A stretch of DNA of 64,000 nt from Myxacorys californica WJT36-NPBG1 (lineage in GTDB: Bacteria > Cyanobacteriota > Cyanobacteriia > Leptolyngbyales > Leptolyngbyaceae), in the NCBI GenBank assembly GCA_019359315.1, contig JAHHHO010000027.1:1-64000 (forward strand), in the 5' to 3' direction. The position numbers and the translations under genes are program-made. This document shows positions 9,192-19,141 of this stretch, in pieces. The number at the start of each line of letters is the position of its first letter. Position 1 is the stretch's first letter. The notes beneath the pieces were generated by a model, which ran no database searches, had not been told where the DNA came from, and saw only the letters and a list, made by a program, of their open reading frames with translations.

Positions 9192-10268
9192 ATGAAACGC
9201 GAATCACTCAAGAAAACCTTAATCAAAGTATTGTTGCCGTTTGGATTGACACTGCTGCTGGTCTTCTCTAAAGATTTTCTATTGCAATACACCGTTCAAA
9301 ATCCTGGTCCGGCAAACAGTGTCGAAATCGGTGCGACATTTATTCAGATGAATGCTGAAGCGTTAAATTTAGATTGGAAAGCTGCATATAAAGAAATCAT
9401 TAACGATCTCGGCATCAACCATGTTCGGATTCCTGTGTTTTGGGATCAGATCGAATCCGCACCCGGTATCTTTAACTGGAGCGCAATCGATTGGCAGATG
9501 AAGGAAGCTGCTAAAGCCAACGCAAAGGTGCTTTTAGCTGTGGGACACCGCGTTCCCCGCTATCCAGAATGTTATGCGCCCGCATGGACCCAAAACTTTA
9601 ATGATCAGGAATTTAAGCAATCATTATTGAACATGATAGAAGCAACAGTACTTCACCTAAAAGATCATCCCGCCCTTGAAGCGTGGCAAATCGAGAATGA
9701 ACCGTTAGCTAAGATTTTAGGCAAGATTTGGGGAGGGCCGACGTGCCGAGAGGTCACTCCATTCGTGACCGAGGAGATTAAATTCGTGCGATCGATTGAT
9801 CCAACTCACCCAACCGTTGTAACGTTTGCCACAACGCCTTGGATGGCTTCACAACTGCGACAAACCCTCAAGTTTGATAGCGATGTCATTGCCGTTACCC
9901 TATTTAACAAACTTTTTTTTAGAAGTCCGGTGTTTAACGGATATGTCGAGATGTTTAAGCTAGGATTTATCTCGCCATTGCGGTTGGCATATCAAAAAGC
10001 AGTTGCAGAACATCAGGGAAAACAATTTTGGATTGCAGAACTGCAAGCAGAACCGTGGGGTCCAGATGGTCCTTATCAGTTTGAGCATCCTGAAGATGCA
10101 TATCTATCTATGAATCCTGAACGCTTAACTGAAACTTGGACATACGCCATGCAAGCTGGGATCTCTAAGCTGTATTTCTGGGGTGCTGAATGGTGGTTAG
10201 CTGAGAGAAACAAAGGAAATGCTGCGATGCTGAATGCGGTGAAAAAACTAATGGTCGATCGCAAATAG
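9192..10268 (+). CDS. Clan GH-A glycoside hydrolase (GH5-like TIM barrel), membrane-anchored
   Basis: A 358-aa protein with an N-terminal hydrophobic segment (about residues 11-30: VLLPFGLTLLLVF) that acts as signal or anchor, followed by a TIM-barrel glycosidase. RIPVFWDQIE resembles the beta-2/3 region of GH5/GH39 enzymes. WQIENEP presents the acid/base glutamate after asparagine (E170), and FWIAELQAEPW gives the candidate nucleophile E283; both are the clan GH-A signature. It should cleave a beta-glycosidic bond in an extracellular or envelope polysaccharide. The exact substrate cannot be told. It sits alone between the WD40 and SDR genes. Confidence 0.75.
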   Translation: MKRESLKKTLIKVLLPFGLTLLLVFSKDFLLQYTVQNPGPANSVEIGATFIQMNAEALNLDWKAAYKEIINDLGINHVRIPVFWDQIESAPGIFNWSAIDWQMKEAAKANAKVLLAVGHRVPRYPECYAPAWTQNFNDQEFKQSLLNMIEATVLHLKDHPALEAWQIENEPLAKILGKIWGGPTCREVTPFVTEEIKFVRSIDPTHPTVVTFATTPWMASQLRQTLKFDSDVIAVTLFNKLFFRSPVFNGYVEMFKLGFISPLRLAYQKAVAEHQGKQFWIAELQAEPWGPDGPYQFEHPEDAYLSMNPERLTETWTYAMQAGISKLYFWGAEWWLAERNKGNAAMLNAVKKLMVDRK

Positions 10269-10392
10269 TCTAATCAATACTGCGGTTCGCGGCGGGCATA
10301 CTCAGAAAAAACCTCAGCAAACCAATTCATGTCTGCCGTAAAGCATTGAATGCTATACTCAAAGCGCTTTTTACTGTCTTTTTTACTGTCTG

Positions 10393-11157
10393 ATGACTAT
10401 GACCGATTCACCTCGCGACGTGAATTTAAGATCAGCACTGATCGTCGGAGCGGGTCAAGGCATTGGATTAGAGTTTGTCAAACAGTTTTTAAGCACAAAT
10501 CGCGCCGATCGCCTCTACGCCACCTATCGAAAGCCGAAATCAGACCTAGTGGAGATCGCAGACCCGCGCCTGCGCTGTTTGCCAATGGATATTACCGATG
10601 AAACACAGATTGCCGATGCGATCGCAGAGATTCAAACCGAAACATCTGCGCTGCATTACGTGATCAATTGTGTTGGCATTCTGCACGACTCGATCATGCA
10701 ACCTGAAAAAAGCTTGCGGCAGATCAATGCAGAGAACTTACTGCGGTATTTTCAAATTAATAGTGTTGGCGGCGTTTTATTAGCAAAACAGGTGCAGCCG
10801 TTGCTAAAGCATCGTGATCGCGCACTCTTCGCGACGATTTCTGCCAAGGTAGGCAGCATTGGTGATAACCACTTAGGCGGATGGTACGGCTATCGTGCCT
10901 CTAAAGCGGCTTTAAACATGTTGATGCGAACCACTGCGATCGAATACAAGCGAACCTGTCCACGTGCGATCGTCGTCACCCTGCATCCGGGCACAACCGA
11001 TACTGAATTATCCCGTCCATTTCAGCGCAACGTGCCGCCAGAAAAATTATTTTCCTGCGATCGCACCGTCAAACAACTATTAACCGTTCTCGATGGACTC
11101 CAAGAACGCGATAGCGGTGAATTCTTTTCTTGGGATGGCAGTCGGCTACCTTGGTAA
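10393..11157 (+). CDS. Short-chain dehydrogenase/reductase (SDR), C-factor-like
   Basis: A 254-aa NAD(P)-dependent oxidoreductase with a Rossmann fold. The cofactor motif is GAGQGIG near residues 18-24, followed by the NCVG strand motif. The catalytic residues are the serine in ISAKVGS and Y167/K171 in YRASK. The sequence resembles the CsgA/C-factor-like branch of small SDRs, whose substrates are mostly unknown. The start at ATG 10393 is followed by a second ATG two codons later, and neither has a strong ribosome site. No operon partner is evident. Confidence 0.85.
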   Translation: MTMTDSPRDVNLRSALIVGAGQGIGLEFVKQFLSTNRADRLYATYRKPKSDLVEIADPRLRCLPMDITDETQIADAIAEIQTETSALHYVINCVGILHDSIMQPEKSLRQINAENLLRYFQINSVGGVLLAKQVQPLLKHRDRALFATISAKVGSIGDNHLGGWYGYRASKAALNMLMRTTAIEYKRTCPRAIVVTLHPGTTDTELSRPFQRNVPPEKLFSCDRTVKQLLTVLDGLQERDSGEFFSWDGSRLPW

Positions 11158-11208
11158 AGATGTGAACCTCAAGAATAGTGTGCAAACCCCTCCGATTCAC
11201 ATTCTTCT

Positions 11209-11796
11209 CTACTGCTGACACTGAAGCGAATCAAACACCCTCTCGGCTTTTTCTCGTGCATCTTGTCCAGTCGTGAGCAAACTAATAATGTATCGATCGG
11301 CATTCAGGGTAACAGTGGCACGGTACGTCACACTGATGTTAGACCTAGACGCAACTTGTTTTGCCCGTCCTTCTCCGATCGTCACCAGAACTGTTTCACC
11401 ACAAAACTCTTTTGGCTCGATGCGTTCTCTTGTGACCTTAAAATCTCCCGCATCTCCCAGAGAAACGGTGTCTAAAAATCGCTCAATTCTGCGTTTTTCG
11501 CCCTCTTGAACCCCTTTCATGCGGGCTGCCAGTAGCTGAATATCAGGTTGCTCTGCACTATTGGTAATTAGAGCAACTCTAGCGCCCACAAAGTTTAATC
11601 CCAGGACACTTTGAGCGTTGGGGATGTTGTATTTAATAATATTGTTGGCGATCGCGTCTGCTTGCTGTGGACGTTGCGCATTGGCAATAAATTTCATCGT
11701 CAGCCCCAGCGTCCCAACTCCTAGCAGCGCGATCGCGCCGATCAACACCGCAATTGATTCCCAAATCGTGACTTTGTACTGAGGAATTTGTGTCAT
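11209..11796 (-). CDS. Membrane-anchored hypothetical protein paired with the P-type ATPase
   Basis: A 195-aa protein with one N-terminal membrane segment (about residues 12-36) and a soluble remainder with an alternating strand pattern and two cysteines (EFCGETV and the C-terminal CQQ). I do not recognise the family. Its ATG overlaps the stop of the upstream P-type ATPase gene by four bases (ATGA), so translation is probably coupled and a functional link is likely. It could be an accessory or regulatory subunit on the outer face of the membrane; that is an inference from gene arrangement only. Confidence 0.7.
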   Translation of the reverse strand: MTQIPQYKVTIWESIAVLIGAIALLGVGTLGLTMKFIANAQRPQQADAIANNIIKYNIPNAQSVLGLNFVGARVALITNSAEQPDIQLLAARMKGVQEGEKRRIERFLDTVSLGDAGDFKVTRERIEPKEFCGETVLVTIGEGRAKQVASRSNISVTYRATVTLNADRYIISLLTTGQDAREKAERVFDSLQCQQ

Positions 11797-14228
11797 TCCA
11801 AACTCACTCCCAAAAAACGATCAAAAAAGCGCGATCGCCAAACCCAACGCACAATAAAACACCACTCTATCGCAGCAAATCCTAAAAAGATGAGATCGGC
11901 CGTTTCGAGTGCCGACAATTCAAAGAAAATCCGAACGGGCGGAACGAATAAAATCAGCAAATACACCAAAATAAGTGCCACCGCCACAAACGTATAGCGC
12001 CAATCTCCGCTCAGCGGTTCACCACCCACCCACGCGGTCGTTGGAGGTTTGAGAAATGGAATTAAAAGCAGTTCACAGAATACCAAAATGGTCACCAACG
12101 CCGTGCGCGGCAGCGTAAAGTCAAGTTCGGTCAGGGTGACGTTGAGCGGCAAATCGAGCGCTGCACTGACGAGATAAAACAGATAAATTGTCAGTGCAAC
12201 CAATGTAATAGACAACGTTGCAGGCAACACAAAATGAAGCAACGAGCGAACCAGGCTTCGTTTTGGCTTTTCTCCAGGCTGCGCCCAAACCGGAATAAAT
12301 AACGTCGGGATGCCAACGCCAATCAATGTAATAATCGCGCTGTGTTTATTCATGAGCGGAAAACTATCCGCGACGATCGCGGTTGCGAAAATTAGCAGCG
12401 TCACGCAAGACAATCGCACCATAAATAACTTCAGTGCGTCTAACACGCCGTTGCGAATGCGCTGTCCTTCCAAAAATGTATGCGGCAATGCTTCAAACGA
12501 ATCTTTCAGCAGCACAATGTCAGCAATTCCCCGTGTCGCTTTGCTGCCGCTTTCCATCGCAATGCCTAAGTTGGCTTGTTTTAGGGAAAGCACATCATTC
12601 ACCCCGTCTCCGGTCATTGCCACATAATGTCCCGCATCTCGCAAACTCCTCACGAGTTTGGCTTTTTGCTGAGGCGTAATGCGTCCAAACACATTGTACT
12701 GACGGGCCGCTTGAGTAAATTGCGCATTGTCTAACTCTGCCAGTTGCGTTCCTGAAATGAGTCTAATTTCATCGCTAAATCCGGCTTGTTTTGCCAATGC
12801 CGCTACTGTATGCGGATTGTCTCCTGAAATAATCTTGATCGTGATTCCCGCTTTGACAAATCCTTGCAGCGTTTCCTGAACAGACGGACGCAACTGATCG
12901 CTAAAACTCAATACAGCCAAAGGCGTTAGCGCAGCGGGTAAAAATGGAGTCTCGGTTTGAAGCAAGTCTGGACTATAAGCAAACAATACCACTCGCAAGC
13001 CCTGTTGCGTGAGTTGCTCAGTCAGTTGTTCAATGTAGTCTGACACAGACGGACTGAGCGTAAAGCATTTTGTCAGCACTTCTGATGCGCCGAGAAAATA
13101 CGTTCCAGGAATGTCACGAAAAGAAATAGCGCTCCATTTGCGCTCCGATGAAAATGGAACCTCCGATCGCAGCGATCGCGCATAGCCAGAACAACTGAGC
13201 AAAATCGCCTCGCTGGTGCGATTTCCAGCTTGTGTACTCGCGGCGTAATCTCCCAGCAGGGTTCGCAATTCTGATTCAGAGCGCTCGATCGGATAAATTG
13301 CGCTTAATTCAATCTGATTGGTGGTCAGCGTTCCAGTTTTATCCAAACACAGCACATCGACATTACTCAGCGACTCGATCGCATTCGTTTGTTGAATCAA
13401 AACGTTTTCGCCTAACATTCTCACCGCACCCGTCGCATACGCTAACGTGATTGCAATCAGCAATCCTGCGGGGACGAGTCCAGCAATCACCGCCGCACGC
13501 TGCACCACTTCATTAAATGGCTGCGATCGACTAATAAATCCAATCCCGACTAACAGCCAAAGAAACAATGCAACCAGCAACAACACTCGAATGATTAAAT
13601 TAATTTCTTGCTGCAATGGCGTATAGATTTGCCGAAATTCTCTTGCGCCCACCACAAGCTGATAAGCCACCGTTTCAGTTCCCACTTTTTGCGCTTCATA
13701 ATGAGCGCGTCCACTCGCACAAAAACTGCCCGAATAGACCGGATCGCCCGACCGTTTGAGAATCAGATCCGATTCGCCGGTCAGCAACGATTCATCGACT
13801 TCGATCTGTCCGTCGCAAACAATCTGACCATCAACCAAAATTTGATCTCCTGGGTTCACCTGCAAAATATCGCCTAAAACAATTTCGTTCGGGTCAGAGA
13901 TGAGCGCTTCACCATTGCGAATAATCGTCGCTTGAGGGCGAGAGAGCAACGCGATTTCGTCTAGCTTGCGTTTTGCCCAAATTTCCTGAACAATGCCAAT
14001 AATGACGCCGCTAAAGATCACAACCGCTACGAAAACGGCATCACTTGGGCGTTTCAGCACAATAAAAACGCCGCTGATTACAAAGAAAACGGCATTCACA
14101 AAGGTAAATAGATTCTCACGAAAAATGCGCCAGTAGGAACGACTTGTCGGCAACGTCACCTGATTGGTGTTGCCCGCAAGCTTTTGTGCGTTGACTTCGC
14201 GATCGCTAAGTCCCTGTACCTGTGTCAT
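11793..14228 (-). CDS. Cation-translocating P-type ATPase (CtpE-like)
   Basis: An 811-aa P-type ATPase. Order of features: two N-terminal membrane helices, actuator domain with LLTGES, membrane helix 4 with VPAGLL, phosphorylation motif DKTGTLTT with the acceptor D296, nucleotide domain, hinge TGDGVNDVLSLKQAN, and six C-terminal helices. There is no N-terminal metal-binding domain and no CPC/CPH motif, so it is not a heavy-metal (P1B) pump. The overall pattern resembles mycobacterial CtpE, implicated in calcium transport, but the helix-4 PEGL of that group reads PAGL here. The ion is therefore uncertain. The stop overlaps the start of a small membrane protein gene. Confidence 0.88.
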   Translation of the reverse strand: MTQVQGLSDREVNAQKLAGNTNQVTLPTSRSYWRIFRENLFTFVNAVFFVISGVFIVLKRPSDAVFVAVVIFSGVIIGIVQEIWAKRKLDEIALLSRPQATIIRNGEALISDPNEIVLGDILQVNPGDQILVDGQIVCDGQIEVDESLLTGESDLILKRSGDPVYSGSFCASGRAHYEAQKVGTETVAYQLVVGAREFRQIYTPLQQEINLIIRVLLLVALFLWLLVGIGFISRSQPFNEVVQRAAVIAGLVPAGLLIAITLAYATGAVRMLGENVLIQQTNAIESLSNVDVLCLDKTGTLTTNQIELSAIYPIERSESELRTLLGDYAASTQAGNRTSEAILLSCSGYARSLRSEVPFSSERKWSAISFRDIPGTYFLGASEVLTKCFTLSPSVSDYIEQLTEQLTQQGLRVVLFAYSPDLLQTETPFLPAALTPLAVLSFSDQLRPSVQETLQGFVKAGITIKIISGDNPHTVAALAKQAGFSDEIRLISGTQLAELDNAQFTQAARQYNVFGRITPQQKAKLVRSLRDAGHYVAMTGDGVNDVLSLKQANLGIAMESGSKATRGIADIVLLKDSFEALPHTFLEGQRIRNGVLDALKLFMVRLSCVTLLIFATAIVADSFPLMNKHSAIITLIGVGIPTLFIPVWAQPGEKPKRSLVRSLLHFVLPATLSITLVALTIYLFYLVSAALDLPLNVTLTELDFTLPRTALVTILVFCELLLIPFLKPPTTAWVGGEPLSGDWRYTFVAVALILVYLLILFVPPVRIFFELSALETADLIFLGFAAIEWCFIVRWVWRSRFFDRFLGVSLE

Positions 14229-14638
14229 GAGAAGAGTTTAAGCCCGATTATATTACGCATAATGCAGTGCAGATCAACGGTAAGCATTTGGTTGCCAAAT
14301 TCTATGCAGCTCTACAGGATTTAGATTTACAGTAATTTAGTTTTACAGTAGGACTTGCGATCGCAGAATGGAGTTCCATGTTTCGTAGAAGTGATAGCCG
14401 TTGCTGTGTTGATTGTTGAGAAACATGTTTGAAATGCAACACCGAAAACCATTTATGTAGTAAGATGCGAAACTGATTTGTAAACGTTGAGCAATCAACT
14501 TAAATTCTTTTGCAAACCATTATATTTCAAGTCCGAAATCTCAGAATTCTAAGTGTAACTGGGTGTTTCTTGATAATTGCTTGGTAAAGAGAAAAGACAA
14601 CTTGTATTTTATGCCGCGATCGTTTGAGGACAAGCTGA
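14229..14638. other. Divergent intergenic region
   Basis: Separates the P-type ATPase (minus) from the SGNH hydrolase (plus), so it should hold both promoters. TTTACAGTA is directly repeated at 14326-14334 and 14342-14350 (16-base period), about 100 bases before the ATPase start. No gene is seen. Confidence 0.5.
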
Positions 14639-16030
14639 ATGTTTAGGTCTAGCCGTAAAACTTATAGTTATAGGTCTAGCCGTTCGTTGTACCAAAAGAA
14701 AAAGCCCTTACCCCGCAAGTGGATTTTGCTCTCAATTCCACTCGCGTTGATTGGGTTAGAGTTGCTGGTGCGGCTGATTGTTGGAGTTTCCGGAAAAACA
14801 GGTGAGCTATCGGCGTTTCAAGGCGAACCGCTGAACGTCACCGCGTATCGATTAAAGTATCTCGATCGCGCGGGCAAAACGTTCGACGGACTTCCCAACC
14901 AAGGACAACTGACGGTGAAGCAAAGTCCGGTGATGGGCTATCGGTTGGTGGGCAACCAAGAAAGTCAAGACTGGAAAATTAATGAACAAGGATTTCGTCA
15001 GGATCAAGCGATCGCGCTCGATAAACCGAAAGGCGAAGTCCGAATTTTTGTGCTGGGCGGCTCCACCGCTTTTGGGCAACTCAGTTCTAGCAATCAAGCG
15101 ACGTTTACCCAAAAACTAGAAGCGCGTCTAAATCAGCAAGTGGCGGCTCAAAAAGCCAATCCTGGTAAATTTCGTCCGACTGTTCTCCCTTATTTTGCCG
15201 ATGAGTTAGACAAAGCCCTAGCGCTCCCGCCTCAAATTCGGGAAAATCGCTACACCGTGATCAACGCGGCTGTACCGGGCTATATTTCTGGCAACGAACT
15301 GTCGAAACTGGCGTTTGATGTGTTGCCCTATCAGCCCGATCTCATTGTCGTTCTTAATGGCTACGCTGATTTGCTCGTGCCAAGCACTCAAGAAGGCAGC
15401 GATATTCCGGGTACAGAAAGTTTGTTAGAGAGCGCTCCTCGTCATCTATTCGTCGGATTAACGCAGCAGGTCAAAAATTTATTCTCGCAACTGTTTCTCG
15501 TTAAAGCCTTTCAATATTGGGTGCTACAGCCTCAAACTTCGCTCAAACAAGTTATTCCTCCAAGCGAGGGAGATGCGTCGTTGATACAACGGATGCCTAC
15601 CGAGGCCGATGAACTCAACCGCCGAGCAGAGCGCTATCGCCAAAATATGGGTCAACTGGCGCGGCTCACGAGTGCCTCAAAAGTTCCGTTAATTGTGGCA
15701 CTGCAGCCCGAAGTGACCAGTCGAGGTGCGAATACGCCCCGCGAGAAAGAGATTTTGGAGCAACTCGGTTCGCAGTATCCGCAACAGGTGAAAGCTGGAT
15801 ATTCAGAATTGCAGCGATCGCTCGATCAAGTCAAAAAAGAAGTGCCGCAGGTTACTACGTTTAATTTCTACAACGCTTACGCTGACTTTAAAGGCGAGGC
15901 GTTTCAAGACGCGATTCACCTGACGGATGATGCCAACACGGCCCTGGCAAACCGCTTATTTGACGCAATTTCAAAACAACTTCAGCTTCAACCCAAACCC
16001 TATGGCGGGACACAGCCCCCCGGCTCGTGA
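14639..16030 (+). CDS. SGNH/GDSL-like hydrolase with membrane anchor
   Basis: A 463-aa protein. A basic N-terminus rich in Arg/Ser/Lys precedes one membrane helix (about residues 29-48), so the bulk should lie outside the plasma membrane. Block I reads LGGSTAFG with the candidate nucleophile S142, a block like INAAVPGY and a VVLNGYADL follow, and the late DAIHLTDDAN supplies the D424/H427 pair. This is the SGNH fold used by esterases and by O-acetyl-handling enzymes of polysaccharides. GAGGA about eight bases before ATG 14639 supports the start. Substrate unknown; deacylation of an envelope glycan is a reasonable guess. Confidence 0.75.
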   Translation: MFRSSRKTYSYRSSRSLYQKKKPLPRKWILLSIPLALIGLELLVRLIVGVSGKTGELSAFQGEPLNVTAYRLKYLDRAGKTFDGLPNQGQLTVKQSPVMGYRLVGNQESQDWKINEQGFRQDQAIALDKPKGEVRIFVLGGSTAFGQLSSSNQATFTQKLEARLNQQVAAQKANPGKFRPTVLPYFADELDKALALPPQIRENRYTVINAAVPGYISGNELSKLAFDVLPYQPDLIVVLNGYADLLVPSTQEGSDIPGTESLLESAPRHLFVGLTQQVKNLFSQLFLVKAFQYWVLQPQTSLKQVIPPSEGDASLIQRMPTEADELNRRAERYRQNMGQLARLTSASKVPLIVALQPEVTSRGANTPREKEILEQLGSQYPQQVKAGYSELQRSLDQVKKEVPQVTTFNFYNAYADFKGEAFQDAIHLTDDANTALANRLFDAISKQLQLQPKPYGGTQPPGS

Positions 16031-16139
16031 ATATAACTTCTGATAGAAGGATTCTCTTAAAGCGATCCCCTAAGATGGCTGCGGTTGCGGTTTGCGTAAT
16101 TGCATCGCGATCGCATTATGTTCATGGAGGAATTTCTAT

Positions 16140-16487
16140 ATGAAAGGTTTACTATCATCATTGCGCCAAAGCTTATTGCGCGGCCTGGTTGTTGCATTTG
16201 TGGGATTGCTAAGCTGGGTTGGCATGAGCGCGATCGCAACTGACGCGATCGCAGCGCCGAGCGTTAAGGATGTGAGCGGACAGCAAGAAGTGATTAGCCC
16301 GGATAGCCAAAAGTACGGCTCCCGCGAAGAGGCATATGACAAAGCTGTGCAAGCGATCAAAGATCCGAAAGGTGCAGAGAAAGAATATGAGAAAGACTTA
16401 AAGATCTTTAAGAAAGAGACCCCAAACGCAGACAAGGTTATCGAGAATACAGCGAAGGCAGTGAAGCAAGCTACAGGCAAAGAATAA
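16140..16487 (+). CDS. Small secreted cyanobacterial protein
   Basis: A 115-aa protein. The ATG at 16140 is chosen because GGAGG (16126-16130) lies nine bases upstream; an open frame extends further 5' without a ribosome site. Residues 1-39 look like a signal peptide ending in ATDAIAA. The mature part is highly charged, mostly Lys/Glu, and probably helical (EKEYEKDLKIFKKE). I do not recognise a characterised family; similar small lysine-rich secreted proteins are common in cyanobacteria. A strong terminator follows 80 bases after the stop, which indicates an independent short transcript. Confidence 0.75.
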   Translation: MKGLLSSLRQSLLRGLVVAFVGLLSWVGMSAIATDAIAAPSVKDVSGQQEVISPDSQKYGSREEAYDKAVQAIKDPKGAEKEYEKDLKIFKKETPNADKVIENTAKAVKQATGKE

Positions 16488-16566
16488 CAGCCTGTTGAGC
16501 CGAGCGTGATCCTCGCGGTGGCGCTGCTTCAAGCGAGTGAACACAGCGAATAATCACAGTGATGAT

Positions 16567-16600
16567 AAGCCCTGTCTTGGCATGAGCAGGGCTTGTTTTT
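16567..16600 (+). terminator. Rho-independent terminator
   Basis: Perfect 8-bp stem AAGCCCTG (16567-16574) / CAGGGCTT (16587-16594) with a 12-base loop, followed by GTTTTT. It ends the transcript of the small secreted protein gene. Confidence 0.88.
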
Positions 16601-16783
16601 GTAAATCAGTGGATCTGACAAAGAGACGAAGCCGACCTGCATAGCGTTATGCAAAAACGTTATGCAAAGAGAGATAAATTCTGCTTACTCTTTCCTCCCT
16701 CATCCCTCGTTTTTAGCCTCTTTGCCCGTGTTCCTGTAGGGCTTGGCACTACAATGTATAAGAAATTTCGCACCCCTTGATTT

Positions 16784-18421
16784 ATGACAGCCAATCCGTT
16801 GTGGTACAAAAACGCCATTATTTATGAATTATCGGTTCGAGCATTTGCCGATAGCAATGGAGACGGAATCGGCGATTTTGTCGGATTAACCCAAAAGCTT
16901 GATTATTTAGAAGAATTGGGCGTGACTGCCCTTTGGCTGCTGCCATTTTTCCCATCACCGCTTCGAGATGATGGCTATGACATTGCCCATTACACCAGCG
17001 TCAATCCGATTTATGGAACGCTCGACGACTTCAAAGCGTTTCTAAAAGCGGCTCACGATCGCGGCATTCGGGTCATTATTGAATTAATTATCAATCACAC
17101 CTCCGATCAGCACCCCTGGTTTGATCGGGCGCGGCGTGCCCCAGAAGGTAGCTCGGAACGGAATTTTTATGTCTGGAGCGACACGGCTGAGAAATATTCA
17201 GACACGCGAATTATCTTTCAAGATTTTGAAACGTCGAATTGGTCATGGGATGGGATTGCCAAGGCATTTTATTGGCATCGCTTTTACCATCATCAGCCTG
17301 ATCTCAATTACGACAATCCCGACGTTCGAGAAGCGGTATTTGAGATTTTAGATTTTTGGATGGATTTGGGAGTCGATGGGTTACGGCTGGACGCCGTGCC
17401 GTACCTCTATGAGCGAGAGGGCACGAACTGCGAGAACTTGCCCGAAACGCACGATTACCTGAAAGCCCTGCGATCGCACATCGATTCAAAATACCCCGAC
17501 CGAATGCTGCTCGCAGAAGCCAATCAGTGGGCAGAAGATGCGGTGAAATATTTTGGCGATGGCGATGAGTGCCACATGAATTTTCACTTTCCGCTCATGC
17601 CCCGATTGTTTATGTCGGTGCGAATGGAAGATAGTCTCCCGATTATCGACATTCTTCAACACACGCCGCCGATTCCTGAGAACTGCCAGTGGGCGATCTT
17701 TTTACGCAACCACGACGAATTGACCCTAGAAATGGTCACGGACGAAGATCGCGATTATATGTATAACGTCTATGCTCAAGATCCGATGATGCGAGTGAAT
17801 GTCGGCATCCGGCGGCGTTTAGCTCCGTTGTTGAGTAACGATCGGCGTCAGGTTGAGTTGCTCAATAGCTTGCTGTTCTCCTTGCCCGGAACGCCTGTGA
17901 TTTACTACGGTGATGAAATTGGTATGGGCGACAACGTGTATCTAGGCGATCGCAATGGCGTCAGAACCCCAATGCAGTGGACGAGCGATCGCAATGCTGG
18001 ATTTAGCCGCGCCGCGTCTCAGAAGCTGTATTTCCCAGTGATTGTCGATGCAGAATATCATTACGTCACGACCAACGTTGAAGTGCAGAGCGCAAATCAA
18101 TACTCGCTCTTGTCGTGGATGAAGCAGATTATTGACCTTCGCAAACAGTACTCTGTCTTCGGAAGCGGCGACTTTAAGTTTTTGCCCTCTTCTAATCACA
18201 AAGTTTTATCGTTTATTCGCGCGGATCAGGAGAGCAGAATTTTAGTTGTTGCAAATCTTTCTGCGGCGGCACAGGCAGCAACATTTGATCTGTCACTGTT
18301 CACAGACTACACGTTGACTGAAATGTTTGGGGAGACTGAGTTTCCCCCGATCACGGATGACCCTTATCGGCTCAATCTTTCCCCATATGGGTTTTATTGG
18401 TTTGTTATGAAACCGATGTAA
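16784..18421 (+). CDS. treS: Trehalose synthase-like GH13 enzyme (maltose alpha-D-glucosyltransferase)
   Basis: A 545-aa GH13 enzyme of the TreS group, which interconverts maltose and trehalose in the cytoplasm. The N-terminal WYKNAIIYELSVRAFADSNG and DGIGDF segments are those of TreS. Catalytic residues: nucleophile D203 in GLRLDAVPYL, acid/base E245 in LLAEANQW, and D311 in LRNHDEL. The length matches TreS without the fused maltokinase seen in some homologues. No glycogen/GlgE genes are adjacent. Other GH13 members with a similar start (alpha-glucosidases, amylosucrase relatives) are possible but less likely. It converges with hisIE, 22 bases apart. Confidence 0.85.
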   Translation: MTANPLWYKNAIIYELSVRAFADSNGDGIGDFVGLTQKLDYLEELGVTALWLLPFFPSPLRDDGYDIAHYTSVNPIYGTLDDFKAFLKAAHDRGIRVIIELIINHTSDQHPWFDRARRAPEGSSERNFYVWSDTAEKYSDTRIIFQDFETSNWSWDGIAKAFYWHRFYHHQPDLNYDNPDVREAVFEILDFWMDLGVDGLRLDAVPYLYEREGTNCENLPETHDYLKALRSHIDSKYPDRMLLAEANQWAEDAVKYFGDGDECHMNFHFPLMPRLFMSVRMEDSLPIIDILQHTPPIPENCQWAIFLRNHDELTLEMVTDEDRDYMYNVYAQDPMMRVNVGIRRRLAPLLSNDRRQVELLNSLLFSLPGTPVIYYGDEIGMGDNVYLGDRNGVRTPMQWTSDRNAGFSRAASQKLYFPVIVDAEYHYVTTNVEVQSANQYSLLSWMKQIIDLRKQYSVFGSGDFKFLPSSNHKVLSFIRADQESRILVVANLSAAAQAATFDLSLFTDYTLTEMFGETEFPPITDDPYRLNLSPYGFYWFVMKPM

Positions 18422-18443
18422 CGACGCACCATCCGCAATCTGC

Positions 18444-19097
18444 CTATCGCTTGCGCTCTTGTAATTTGCGATAGACAGCGCCCAGATCCACACGGTGATA
18501 CGCGATCGCAACGAGGGTGTGATAGAACAAATCCGCAACTTCTCCCGCGATCGCATCTGCGTCATCATCCTTACAGGCCATTACCACTTCTGCCGCTTCT
18601 TCGCCAATTTTTTTGAGAATCTTGTTGTCGCCGCCGTCGAGCAGTTTGCGGGTGTAAGAGCCTTCGCTCGGAGTATCTCTGCGATCGCAGATGATCGAAA
18701 ACACTTGTGACAAGGTATCGGCAGGCGGCGGCGTCACCCCGCTATTAATTTGATGAAAACAACTGCGTTCTCCGGTGTGGCAGGCAATATCACCGCTCTG
18801 TTCAACAGTGACGAGCAGCGCATCGCTATCGCAGTCATAGCGGATCGCTTTGACCTTTTGGATATGTCCAGACGTTGCGCCTTTGTGCCAAAATTCTTGC
18901 CGCGATCGACTCCAGAACCACGTTTCACCCGTTTCCAAGGTTTTCTGAAGCGAGTCTTGATTCATCCAGGCCATCATTAACACGGTGCCGTCGAGATAGT
19001 CTTGCACGATCGCAGGCACTAAGCCACGATCGTCATATTTAATCGTTTCAACGGGAATCGATTGCGCGGAGATCAGTTCAGAAGACATAACATTCAA
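18444..19097 (-). CDS. hisI: Bifunctional phosphoribosyl-AMP cyclohydrolase / phosphoribosyl-ATP pyrophosphatase
   Basis: Catalyses the second and third steps of histidine biosynthesis in one 217-aa chain (HisIE). The N-terminal HisI domain (about 20-125) shows [29 protein letters not shown] and the metal-site cysteines in [10 protein letters not shown] and [10 protein letters not shown]. The C-terminal HisE domain (about 130-215) carries [16 protein letters not shown] with the acidic Mg2+ site of the MazG-like fold. This fusion is common in bacteria. It stands alone here, as his genes usually do in cyanobacteria, where they are scattered. Confidence 0.96.
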   Translation of the reverse strand: MNVMSSELISAQSIPVETIKYDDRGLVPAIVQDYLDGTVLMMAWMNQDSLQKTLETGETWFWSRSRQEFWHKGATSGHIQKVKAIRYDCDSDALLVTVEQSGDIACHTGERSCFHQINSGVTPPPADTLSQVFSIICDRRDTPSEGSYTRKLLDGGDNKILKKIGEEAAEVVMACKDDDADAIAGEVADLFYHTLVAIAYHRVDLGAVYRKLQERKR

Positions 19098-19141
19098 AAA
19101 ACCTAATGTTCAAAAAATCTAACACTGGGCGGCTGCATTGA

